From Limanda limanda (Eukaryota; Chordata; Actinopteri; Pleuronectiformes; Pleuronectidae), in assembly GCF_963576545.1 (NCBI RefSeq), contig NW_026870407.1:1-64000 (forward strand): a stretch of 64,000 bases of DNA, read 5' to 3'. The position numbers were made by a program, and so were the translations under genes. A model generated the notes under the pieces. That model did no database searches. It was not told the origin of the DNA and was given only the letters and a program-made list of their open reading frames with translations. Below are positions 49,681 to 61,373 of this stretch, piece by piece; positions within the stretch are counted from its first letter, which is position 1, and every line of letters begins with the position of its first letter.

Positions 49681-52600
49681 CCTTCCGAAAGTCGGAGAAG
49701 CTCAAGGATGGTACCGATCGATGCGCGCTACCCCATTTAGTGGGGGTAGAGCCTACTTGCAAGTCTCTCCGACCTTCACAAAAAAAGTTATTCAAGAATA
49801 TCTCTTTCTCCTATGTGCTTTCATCCCTAACCCTAACCCTAACCCTTCCGAAAGTCGGAAAAGCTCAAGGATGGTACCGATCGATGCGCGCTACCCCATT
49901 TAGTGGGGGTAGAGCCTACTTGCAAGTCTCTCCGACCTTCACAAAAAAAGTTATTCAAGAATATCTCTTTCTCCTATGTGCTTTCATCCCTAACCCTAAC
50001 CCTAACCCTTCCGAAAGTCGGAGAAGCTCGGGGATGGTACCGATCGATGCGCGCTACCCCATTTAGTGGGGGTAGAGCCTACTTGCAAGTCTCTCCGACC
50101 TTCACAAAAAAAGTTATTCAAGAATATCTCTTTCTCCTATGTGCTTTCATCCCTAACCCTAACCCTAACCCTTCCAAAAGTCGGAGAAGCTCAAAGATGG
50201 TACCGATCGATGCGCGCTACCCCATTTAGTGGGGGTAGAGCCTACTTGCAAGTCTCTCCGACCTTCACAAAAAAAGTTATTCAAGAATATCTCTTTCTCC
50301 TATGTGCTTTCATCCCTAACCCTAACCCTAACCCTTCCGAAAGTCGGAAAAGCTCAAGGATGGTACCGATCGATGCGCGCTACCCCATTTAGTGGGGGTA
50401 GAGCCTACTTGCAAGTCTCTCCGACCTTCACAAAAAAAGTTATTCAAGAATATCTCTTTCTCCTATGTGCTTTCATCCCTAACCCTAACCCTAACCCTTC
50501 CGAAAGTCGGAGAAGCTCGGGGATGGTACCGATCGATGCGCGCTACCCCATTTAGTGGGGGTAGAGCCTACTTGCAAGTCTCTCCGACCTTCACAAAAAA
50601 AGTTATTCAAGAATATCTCTTTCTCCTATGTGCTTTCATCCCTAACCCTAACCCTAACCCTTCCAAAAGTCGGAGAAGCTCAAAGATGGTACCGATCGAT
50701 GCGCGCTACCCCATTTAGTGGGGGTAGAGCCTACTTGCAAGTCTCTCCGACCTTCACAAAAAAAGTTATTCAAGAATATCTCTTTCTCCTATGTGCTTTC
50801 ATCCCTAACCCTAACCCTAACCCTTCCGAAAGTCGGAGAAGCTCAAGGATGGTACCGATCGATGTGCGCTACCCCATTTAGTGGGGGTAGAGCCTACTTG
50901 CAAGTCTCTCCGACCTTCACAAAAAAAGTTATTCAAGAATATCTCCTCAGATTTGAGGGAATTTCGTCGGTCGACCTCTTCCGAAGGTCGTACAAGCTCG
51001 GGGATGGTACCAATCGATCCGCAGGACCCAAATTAGTCCAGATGCAACCACTTTCCAAGTCTCTCCGACCTTCACAAAAAAAGTTATTCAAGAATATCTC
51101 TTTCTCCTATGTGCTTTCATCCCTAACCCTAACCCTAACCCTTCCGAAAGTCGGAGAAGCTCAAGGATGGTACCGATCGATGCGCGCTACCCCATTTAGT
51201 GGGGGTAGAGCCTACTTGCAAGTCTCTCCGACCTTCACAAAAAAAGTTATTCAAGAATATCTCCTCAGATTTGGGGGAATTTCGTCGGTCGACCTCTTCC
51301 GAAGGTCGTACAAGCTCGGGGATGGTACCAATCGATCCGCAGGACCCAAATTAGTCCAGATGCAACCACTTTCCAAGTCTCTCCGACCTTCACAAAAAAA
51401 GTTATTCAAGAATATCTCTTTCTCCTATGTGCTTTCATCCCTAACCCTAACCCTAACCCTTCCGAAAGTCGGAGAAGCTCAAGGATGGTACCGATCGATG
51501 CGCGCTACCCCATTTAGTGGGGGTAGAGCCTACTTGCAAGTCTCTCCGACCTTCACAAAAAAAGTTATTCAAGAATATCTCTTTCTCCTATGTGCTTTCA
51601 TCCCTAACCCTAACCCTAACCCTTCCGAAAGTCGGAGAAGCTCAAGGATGGTACCGATCGATGCGCGCTACCCCATTTAGTGGGGGTAGAGCCTACTTGC
51701 AAGTCTCTCCGACCTTCACAAAAAAAGTTATTCAAGAATATCTCTTTCTCCTATGTGCTTTCATCCCTAACCCTAACCCTTCCGAAAGTCGGAGAAGCTC
51801 AAGGATGGTACCGATCGATGTGCGCTACCCCATTTAGTGGGGGTAGAGCCTACTTGCAAGTCTCTCCGACCTTCACAAAAAAAGTTATTCAAGAATATCT
51901 CCTCAGATTTGGGGGAATTTCGTCGGTCGACCTCTTCCGAAGGTCGTACAAGCTCGGGGATGGTACCAATCGATCCGCAGGACCCAAATTAGTCCAGATG
52001 CAACCACTTTCCAAGTCTCTCCGACCTTCACAAAAAAAGTTATTCAAGAATATCTCTTTCTCCTATGTGCTTTCATCCCTAACCCTAACCCTAACCCTTC
52101 CGAAAGTCGGAGAAGCTCAAGGATGGTACCGATCGATGCGCGGTACCCCATTTAGTGGGGGTAGAGCCTACTTGCAAGTCTCTCCGACCTTCACAAAAAA
52201 AGTTATTCAAGAATATCTCTTTCTCCTATGTGCTTTCATCCCTAACCCTAACCCTAACCCTTCCGAAAGTCGGAGAAGCTCAAGGATGGTACCGATCGAT
52301 GCGCGCTACCCCATTTAGTGGGGGTAAAGCCTACTTGCAAGTCTCTCCGACCTTCACAAAAAAAGTTATTCAAGAATATCTCTTTCTCCTATGTGCTTTC
52401 ATCCCTAACCCTAACCCTAACCCTTCCGAAAGTCGGAGAAGCTCAAGGATGGTACCGATCGATGCACGCAACCCCATTTAGTGGGGGTAGAGCCTACTTG
52501 CAAGTCTCTCCGACCTTCACAAAAAAAGTTATTCAAGAATATCTCCTCAGATTTGGGGGAATTTCGTCGGTCGACCTCTTCCGAAGGTCGTACAAGCTCG

Positions 52601-54176
52601 GGGATGGTACCAATCGATCTGCAGGACCCAAATTAGTCCAGATGCAACCACTTTCCAAGTCTCTCCGACCTTCACAAAAAAAGTTATTCAAGAATATCTC
52701 TTTCTCCTATGTGCTTTCATCCCTAACCCTAACCCTAACCCTTCCGAAAGTCGGAGAAGCTCAAGGATGGTACCGATCGATGCGCGCTACCCCATTTAGT
52801 GGGGGTAGAGCCTACTTGCAAGTCTCTCCGACCTTCACAAAAAAAGTTATTCAAGAATATCTCTTTCTCCTATGTGCTTTCATCCCTAACCCTAACCCTA
52901 ACCCTTCCGAAAGTCGGAGAAGCTCAAGGATGGTACCGATCGATGCGCGCAACCCCATTTAGTGGGGGTAGAGCCTACTTGCAAGTCTCTCCGACCTTCA
53001 CAAAAAAAGTTATTCAAGAATATCTCCTCAGATTTGGGGGAATTTCGTCGGTCGACCTCTTCCGAAGGTCGTACAAGCTCGGGGATGGTACCAATCGATC
53101 TGCAGGACCCAAATTAGTCCAGATGCAACCACTTTCCAAGTCTCTCCGACCTTCACAAAAAAAGTTATTCAAGAATATCTCTTTCTCCTATGTGCTTTCA
53201 TCCCTAACCCTAACCCTAACCCTTCCGAAAGTCGGAGAAGCTCAAGGATGCTACCGATCGATGCGCGCTACCCCATTTAGTGGGGGTAGAGCCTACTTGC
53301 AAGTCTCTCCGACCTTCACAAAAAAAGTTATTCAAGAATATCTCTTTCTCCTATGTGCTTTCATCCCTAACCCTAACCCTAACCCTTCCGAAAGTCGGAG
53401 AAGCTCAAGGATGGTACCGATCGATGCGCGCTACCCCATTTAGTGGGGGTAAAGCCTACTTGCAAGTCTCTCCGACCTTCACAAAAAAAGTTATTCAAGA
53501 ATATCTCCTCAGATTTGGGGGAATTTCGTCGGTCGACCTCTTCCGAAGGTCGTACAAGCTCGGGGATGGTACCAATCGATCCGCAGGACCCAAATTAGTC
53601 CAGATGAAACCACTTTCCAAGTCTCTCCGACCTTCACAAAAAAAGTTATTCAAGAATATCTCTTTCTCTCATGTGCTTTCATCCCTAACCCTAACCCTAA
53701 CCCTTCCGAAAGTCGGAGAAGCTCAACGATGGTACCGATCGATGTGCGCTACCCCATTTAGTGGGGGTAGAGCCTACTTGCAAGTCTCTCCGACCTTCAC
53801 AAAAAAAGTTATTCAAGAATATCTCTTTCTCCTATGTGCTTTCATCCCTAACCCTAACCCTAACCCTTCCGAAAGTCGGAGAAGCTCAAGGATGGTACCG
53901 ATCGATGCGCGCAACCCCATTTAGTGGGGGTACAGCCTACTTGCAAGTCTCTCCGACCTTCACAAAAAAAGTTATTCAAGAATATCTCCTCAGATTTGGG
54001 GGAATTTCGTCGGTCGACCTCTTCCGAAGGTCGTACAAGCTCGGGGATGGTACCAATCGATCCGCAGGACCCAAATTAGTCCAGATGCAACCACTTTTCA
54101 AGTCTCTCCGACCTTCACAAAAAAAGTTATTCAAGAATATCTCTTTCTCCTATGTGCTTTCATCCCTAACCCTAAC
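49681..54176 (+). repeat. 4,496-bp HOR (21A + 7B), copy 2
   Basis: Diagnostic variants recur at +4,496 (GCGCGGTACC near 52140, GCACGCAACC near 52465, GATGAAACC near 53605, CAACGATGG near 53725). The one difference I noticed is GGTACCAATCG near 51004, where copy 1 has GGTAGCAATCG. Confidence 0.87.
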
Positions 54177-56597
54177 CCTTCCGAAAGTCGGAGAAGCTCA
54201 AGGATGGTACCGATCGATGCGCGCTACCCCATTTAGTGGGGGTAGAGCCTACTTGCAAGTCTCTCCGACCTTCACAAAAAAAGTTATTCAAGAATATCTC
54301 TTTCTCCTATGTGCTTTCATCCCTAACCCTAACCCTAACCCTTCCGAAAGTCGGAAAAGCTCAAGGATGGTACCGATCGATGCGCGCTACCCCATTTAGT
54401 GGGGGTAGAGCCTACTTGCAAGTCTCTCCGACCTTCACAAAAAAAGTTATTCAAGAATATCTCTTTCTCCTATGTGCTTTCATCCCTAACCCTAACCCTA
54501 ACCCTTCCGAAAGTCGGAGAAGCTCGGGGATGGTACCGATCGATGCGCGCTACCCCATTTAGTGGGGGTAGAGCCTACTTGCAAGTCTCTCCGACCTTCA
54601 CAAAAAAAGTTATTCAAGAATATCTCTTTCTCCTATGTGCTTTCATCCCTAACCCTAACCCTAACCCTTCCAAAAGTCGGAGAAGCTCAAAGATGGTACC
54701 GATCGATGCGCGCTACCCCATTTAGTGGGGGTAGAGCCTACTTGCAAGTCTCTCCGACCTTCACAAAAAAAGTTATTCAAGAATATCTCTTTCTCCTATG
54801 TGCTTTCATCCCTAACCCTAACCCTAACCCTTCCGAAAGTCGGAAAAGCTCAAGGATGGTACCGATCGATGCGCGCTACCCCATTTAGTGGGGGTAGAGC
54901 CTACTTGCAAGTCTCTCCGACCTTCACAAAAAAAGTTATTCAAGAATATCTCTTTCTCCTATGTGCTTTCATCCCTAACCCTAACCCTAACCCTTCCGAA
55001 AGTCGGAGAAGCTCGGGGATGGTACCGATCGATGCGCGCTACCCCATTTAGTGGGGGTAGAGCCTACTTGCAAGTCTCTCCGACCTTCACAAAAAAAGTT
55101 ATTCAAGAATATCTCTTTCTCCTATGTGCTTTCATCCCTAACCCTAACCCTAACCCTTCCAAAAGTCGGAGAAGCTCAAAGATGGTACCGATCGATGCGC
55201 GCTACCCCATTTAGTGGGGGTAGAGCCTACTTGCAAGTCTCTCCGACCTTCACAAAAAAAGTTATTCAAGAATATCTCTTTCTCCTATGTGCTTTCATCC
55301 CTAACCCTAACCCTAACCCTTCCGAAAGTCGGAGAAGCTCAAGGATGGTACCGATCGATGTGCGCTACCCCATTTAGTGGGGGTAGAGCCTACTTGCAAG
55401 TCTCTCCGACCTTCACAAAAAAAGTTATTCAAGAATATCTCCTCAGATTTGAGGGAATTTCGTCGGTCGACCTCTTCCGAAGGTCGTACAAGCTCGGGGA
55501 TGGTACCAATCGATCCGCAGGACCCAAATTAGTCCAGATGCAACCACTTTCCAAGTCTCTCCGACCTTCACAAAAAAAGTTATTCAAGAATATCTCTTTC
55601 TCCTATGTGCTTTCATCCCTAACCCTAACCCTAACCCTTCCGAAAGTCGGAGAAGCTCAAGGATGGTACCGATCGATGCGCGCTACCCCATTTAGTGGGG
55701 GTAGAGCCTACTTGCAAGTCTCTCCGACCTTCACAAAAAAAGTTATTCAAGAATATCTCCTCAGATTTGGGGGAATTTCGTCGGTCGACCTCTTCCGAAG
55801 GTCGTACAAGCTCGGGGATGGTACCAATCGATCCGCAGGACCCAAATTAGTCCAGATGCAACCACTTTCCAAGTCTCTCCGACCTTCACAAAAAAAGTTA
55901 TTCAAGAATATCTCTTTCTCCTATGTGCTTTCATCCCTAACCCTAACCCTAACCCTTCCGAAAGTCGGAGAAGCTCAAGGATGGTACCGATCGATGCGCG
56001 CTACCCCATTTAGTGGGGGTAGAGCCTACTTGCAAGTCTCTCCGACCTTCACAAAAAAAGTTATTCAAGAATATCTCTTTCTCCTATGTGCTTTCATCCC
56101 TAACCCTAACCCTAACCCTTCCGAAAGTCGGAGAAGCTCAAGGATGGTACCGATCGATGCGCGCTACCCCATTTAGTGGGGGTAGAGCCTACTTGCAAGT
56201 CTCTCCGACCTTCACAAAAAAAGTTATTCAAGAATATCTCTTTCTCCTATGTGCTTTCATCCCTAACCCTAACCCTTCCGAAAGTCGGAGAAGCTCAAGG
56301 ATGGTACCGATCGATGTGCGCTACCCCATTTAGTGGGGGTAGAGCCTACTTGCAAGTCTCTCCGACCTTCACAAAAAAAGTTATTCAAGAATATCTCCTC
56401 AGATTTGGGGGAATTTCGTCGGTCGACCTCTTCCGAAGGTCGTACAAGCTCGGGGATGGTACCAATCGATCCGCAGGACCCAAATTAGTCCAGATGCAAC
56501 CACTTTCCAAGTCTCTCCGACCTTCACAAAAAAAGTTATTCAAGAATATCTCTTTCTCCTATGTGCTTTCATCCCTAACCCTAACCCTAACCCTTCC
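54177..56597 (+). repeat. 4,496-bp HOR, partial copy 3 (about 2.4 kb)
   Basis: It contains the two 489-bp trimers, the TTTGAGGG B unit and the 1-A and 3-A spacings, then breaks off at the CCCTTCCGA duplication at 56591-56608, where the next HOR type begins. The break marks a recombination junction between two HOR families. Confidence 0.83.
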
Positions 56598-56608
56598 GAC
56601 CCTTCCGA
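56591..56608 (+). repeat. 9-bp direct duplication (CCCTTCCGA x2) at an HOR junction
   Basis: In an A unit, CCCTTCCGA is present twice in tandem directly 3' of the telomere-like tract. No other unit in the window has this. It sits at the switch from the 4,496-bp HOR to the 1,591-bp HOR. Confidence 0.9.
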
Positions 56609-58190
56609 AAGTCGGAGAAGCTCAAGGATGGTACCGATCGATGCGCGCTACCCCATTTAGTGGGGGTAGAGCCTACTTGCAAGTCTCTCCGACCTTCACA
56701 AAAAAGTTATTCAAGAATATCTCCTCAGATTTGGGGGAATTTCGTCGGTCGACCTCTTCCGAAGGTCGTACAAGCTCGGGGATGGTAGCAATCGATCCGC
56801 AGGACCCAAATTAGTCCAGATGCAACCACTTTCCAAGTCTCTCCGACCTTCACAAAAAAAGTTATTCAAGAATATCTCTTTCTCCTATGTGCTTTCATCC
56901 CTAACCCTAACCCTTCCGAAAGTCGGAGAAGCTCAAGGATGGTACCGATCGATGCACGCAACCCCATTTAGTGGGGGTAGAGCCTACTTGCAAGTCTCTC
57001 CGACCTTCACAAAAAAAGTTATTCAAGAATATCTCCTCAGATTTGGGGGAATTTCGTCGGTCGACCTCTTCCGAAGGTCGTACAAGCTCGGGGATGGTAC
57101 CAATCGATCTGCAGGACCCAAATTAGTCCAGATGCAACCACTTTCCAAGTCTCTCCGACCTTCACAAAAAAAGTTATTCAAGAATATCTCTTTCTCCTAT
57201 GTGCTTTCATCCCTAACCCTAACCCTAACCCTTCCGAAAGTCGGAGAAGCTCAAGGATGGTACCGATCGATGCGCGCTACCCCATTTAGTGGGGGTAGAG
57301 CCTACTTGCAAGTCTCTCCGACCTTCACAAAAAAAGTTATTCAAGAATATCTCTTTCTCCTATGTGCTTTCATCCCTAACCCTAACCCTAACCCTTCCGA
57401 AAGTCGGAGAAGCTCAAGGATGGTACCGATCGATGCGCGCTACCCCATTTAGTGGGGGTAGAGCCTACTTGCAAGTCTCTCCGACCTTCACAAAAAAAGT
57501 TATTCAAGAATATCTCCTCAGATTTGGGGGAATTTCGTCGGTCGACCTCTTCCGAAGGTCGTACAAGCTCGGGGATGGTACCAATCGATCCGCAGGACCC
57601 AAATTAGTCCAGATGCAACCACTTTCCAAGTCTCTCCGACCTTCACAAAAAAAGTTATTCAAGAATATCTCTTTCTCCTATGTGCTTTCATCCCTAACCC
57701 TAACCCTAACCCTTCCGAAAGTCGGAGAAGCTCAAGGATGGTACCGATCGATGCGCGCTACCCCATTTAGTAGGGGTAGAGCCTACTTGCAAGTCTCTAC
57801 GACCTTCACAAAAAAAGTTATTCAAGAATATCTCTTTCTCCTATGTGCTTTCATCCCTAACCCTAACCCTAACCCTTCCGAAAGTCGGAGAAGCTCAAGG
57901 ATGGTACCGATCGATGCGCGCAACCCCATTTAGTGGGGGTACAGCCTACTTGCAAGTCTCTCCGACCTTCACAAAAAAAGTTATTCAAGAATATCTCCTC
58001 AGATTTGGGGGAATTTCGTCGGTCGACCTCTTCCGAAGGTCGTACAAGCTCGGGGATGGTACCAATCGATCCGCAGGACCCAAATTAGTCCAGATGCAAC
58101 CACTTTTCAAGTCTCTCCGACCTTCACAAAAAAAGTTATTCAAGAATATCTCTTTCTCCTATGTGCTTTCATCCCTAACCCTAACCCTAA
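56600..58190 (+). repeat. 1,591-bp HOR (6A + 4B), copy 1
   Basis: Spacing pattern 1,2,2,1. Diagnostic features are a six-A core (near 56700), GGTAGCAATCG in B (56784), a two-CCCTAA A (56905), GCACGCAACCCC (56953), TTTAGTAGGGGTAG (57770), CTCTACGACC (57797), GTACAGCC and CTTTTCAAG. Confidence 0.86.
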
Positions 58191-59781
58191 CCCTTCCGAA
58201 AGTCGGAGAAGCTCAAGGATGGTACCGATCGATGCGCGCTACCCCATTTAGTGGGGGTAGAGCCTACTTGCAAGTCTCTCCGACCTTCACAAAAAAGTTA
58301 TTCAAGAATATCTCCTCAGATTTGGGGGAATTTCGTCGGTCGACCTCTTCCGAAGGTCGTACAAGCTCGGGGATGGTAGCAATCGATCCGCAGGACCCAA
58401 ATTAGTCCAGATGCAACCACTTTCCAAGTCTCTCCGACCTTCACAAAAAAAGTTATTCAAGAATATCTCTTTCTCCTATGTGCTTTCATCCCTAACCCTA
58501 ACCCTTCCGAAAGTCGGAGAAGCTCAAGGATGGTACCGATCGATGCACGCAACCCCATTTAGTGGGGGTAGAGCCTACTTGCAAGTCTCTCCGACCTTCA
58601 CAAAAAAAGTTATTCAAGAATATCTCCTCAGATTTGGGGGAATTTCGTCGGTCGACCTCTTCCGAAGGTCGTACAAGCTCGGGGATGGTACCAATCGATC
58701 TGCAGGACCCAAATTAGTCCAGATGCAACCACTTTCCAAGTCTCTCCGACCTTCACAAAAAAAGTTATTCAAGAATATCTCTTTCTCCTATGTGCTTTCA
58801 TCCCTAACCCTAACCCTAACCCTTCCGAAAGTCGGAGAAGCTCAAGGATGGTACCGATCGATGCGCGCTACCCCATTTAGTGGGGGTAGAGCCTACTTGC
58901 AAGTCTCTCCGACCTTCACAAAAAAAGTTATTCAAGAATATCTCTTTCTCCTATGTGCTTTCATCCCTAACCCTAACCCTAACCCTTCCGAAAGTCGGAG
59001 AAGCTCAAGGATGGTACCGATCGATGCGCGCTACCCCATTTAGTGGGGGTAGAGCCTACTTGCAAGTCTCTCCGACCTTCACAAAAAAAGTTATTCAAGA
59101 ATATCTCCTCAGATTTGGGGGAATTTCGTCGGTCGACCTCTTCCGAAGGTCGTACAAGCTCGGGGATGGTACCAATCGATCCGCAGGACCCAAATTAGTC
59201 CAGATGCAACCACTTTTCAAGTCTCTCCGACCTTCACAAAAAAAGTTATTCAAGAATATCTCTTTCTCCTATGTGCTTTCATCCCTAACCCTAACCCTAA
59301 CCCTTCCGAAAGTCGGAGAAGCTCAAGGATGGTACCGATCGATGCGCGCTACCCCATTTAGTAGGGGTAGAGCCTACTTGCAAGTCTCTACGACCTTCAC
59401 AAAAAAAGTTATTCAAGAATATCTCTTTCTCCTATGTGCTTTCATCCCTAACCCTAACCCTAACCCTTCCGAAAGTCGGAGAAGCTCAAGGATGGTACCG
59501 ATCGATGCGCGCAACCCCATTTAGTGGGGGTACAGCCTACTTGCAAGTCTCTCCGACCTTCACAAAAAAAGTTATTCAAGAATATCTCCTCAGATTTGGG
59601 GGAATTTCGTCGGTCGACCTCTTCCGAAGGTCGTACAAGCTCGGGGATGGTACCAATCGATCCGCAGGACCCAAATTAGTCCAGATGCAACCACTTTTCA
59701 AGTCTCTCCGACCTTCACAAAAAAAGTTATTCAAGAATATCTCTTTCTCCTATGTGCTTTCATCCCTAACCCTAACCCTAA
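58191..59781 (+). repeat. 1,591-bp HOR, copy 2
   Basis: The markers recur at +1,591, including the six-A core (near 58293), GGTAGCAATCG (58375), TTTAGTAGGGG (59361) and CTCTACGACC (59388). It differs from copy 1 by CTTTTCAAG near 59214, where copy 1 has CTTTCCAAG. Confidence 0.86.
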
Positions 59782-61373
59782 CCCTTCCGAAAGTCGGAGA
59801 AGCTCAAGGATGGTACCGATCGATGCGCGCTACCCCATTTAGTGGGGGTAGAGCCTACTTGCAAGTCTCTCCGACCTTCACAAAAAAAGTTATTCAAGAA
59901 TATCTCCTCAGATTTGGGGGAATTTCGTCGGTCGACCTCTTCCGAAGGTCGTACAAGCTCGGGGATGGTAGCAATCGATCCGCAGGACCCAAATTAGTCC
60001 AGATGCAACCACTTTCCAAGTCTCTCCGACCTTCACAAAAAAAGTTATTCAAGAATATCTCTTTCTCCTATGTGCTTTCATCCCTAACCCTAACCCTTCC
60101 GAAAGTCGGAGAAGCTCAAGGATGGTACCGATCGATGCACGCAACCCCATTTAGTGGGGGTAGAGCCTACTTGCAAGTCTCTCCGACCTTCACAAAAAAA
60201 GTTATTCAAGAATATCTCCTCAGATTTGGGGGAATTTCGTCGGTCGACCTCTTCCGAAGGTCGTACAAGCTCGGGGATGGTACCAATCGATCTGCAGGAC
60301 CCAAATTAGTCCAGATGCAACCACTTTCCAAGTCTCTCCGACCTTCACAAAAAAAGTTATTCAAGAATATCTCTTTCTCCTATGTGCTTTCATCCCTAAC
60401 CCTAACCCTAACCCTTCCGAAAGTCGGAGAAGCTCAAGGATGGTACCGATCGATGCGCGCTACCCCATTTAGTGGGGGTAGAGCCTACTTGCAAGTCTCT
60501 CCGACCTTCACAAAAAAAGTTATTCAAGAATATCTCTTTCTCCTATGTGCTTTCATCCCTAACCCTAACCCTAACCCTTCCGAAAGTCGGAGAAGCTCAA
60601 GGATGGTACCGATCGATGCGCGCTACCCCATTTAGTGGGGGTAGAGCCTACTTGCAAGTCTCTCCGACCTTCACAAAAAAAGTTATTCAAGAATATCTCC
60701 TCAGATTTGGGGGAATTTCGTCGGTCGACCTCTTCCGAAGGTCGTACAAGCTCGGGGATGGTACCAATCGATCCGCAGGACCCAAATTAGTCCAGATGCA
60801 ACCACTTTTCAAGTCTCTCCGACCTTCACAAAAAAAGTTATTCAAGAATATCTCTTTCTCCTATGTGCTTTCATCCCTAACCCTAACCCTAACCCTTCCG
60901 AAAGTCGGAGAAGCTCAAGGATGGTACCGATCGATGCGCGCTACCCCATTTAGTGGGGGTAGAGCCTACTTGCAAGTCTCTCCGACCTTCACAAAAAAAG
61001 TTATTCAAGAATATCTCTTTCTCCTATGTGCTTTCATCCCTAACCCTAACCCTAACCCTTCCGAAAGTCGGAGAAGCTCAAGGATGGTACCGATCGATGC
61101 GCGCAACCCCATTTAGTGGGGGTACAGCCTACTTGCAAGTCTCTCCGACCTTCACAAAAAAAGTTATTCAAGAATATCTCCTCAGATTTGGGGGAATTTC
61201 GTCGGTCGACCTCTTCCGAAGGTCGTACAAGCTCGGGGATGGTACCAATCGATCCGCAGGACCCAAATTAGTCCAGATGCAACCACTTTTCAAGTCTCTC
61301 CGACCTTCACAAAAAAAGTTATTCAAGAATATCTCTTTCTCCTATGTGCTTTCATCCCTAACCCTAACCCTAA
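59782..61373 (+). repeat. 1,592-bp HOR, copy 3
   Basis: Same layout with a normal seven-A core (near 59881), hence 1 bp longer. It lacks the TTTAGTAGGGG and CTCTACGACC changes, so those arose in, or were exchanged between, copies 1 and 2 only. Confidence 0.84.
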
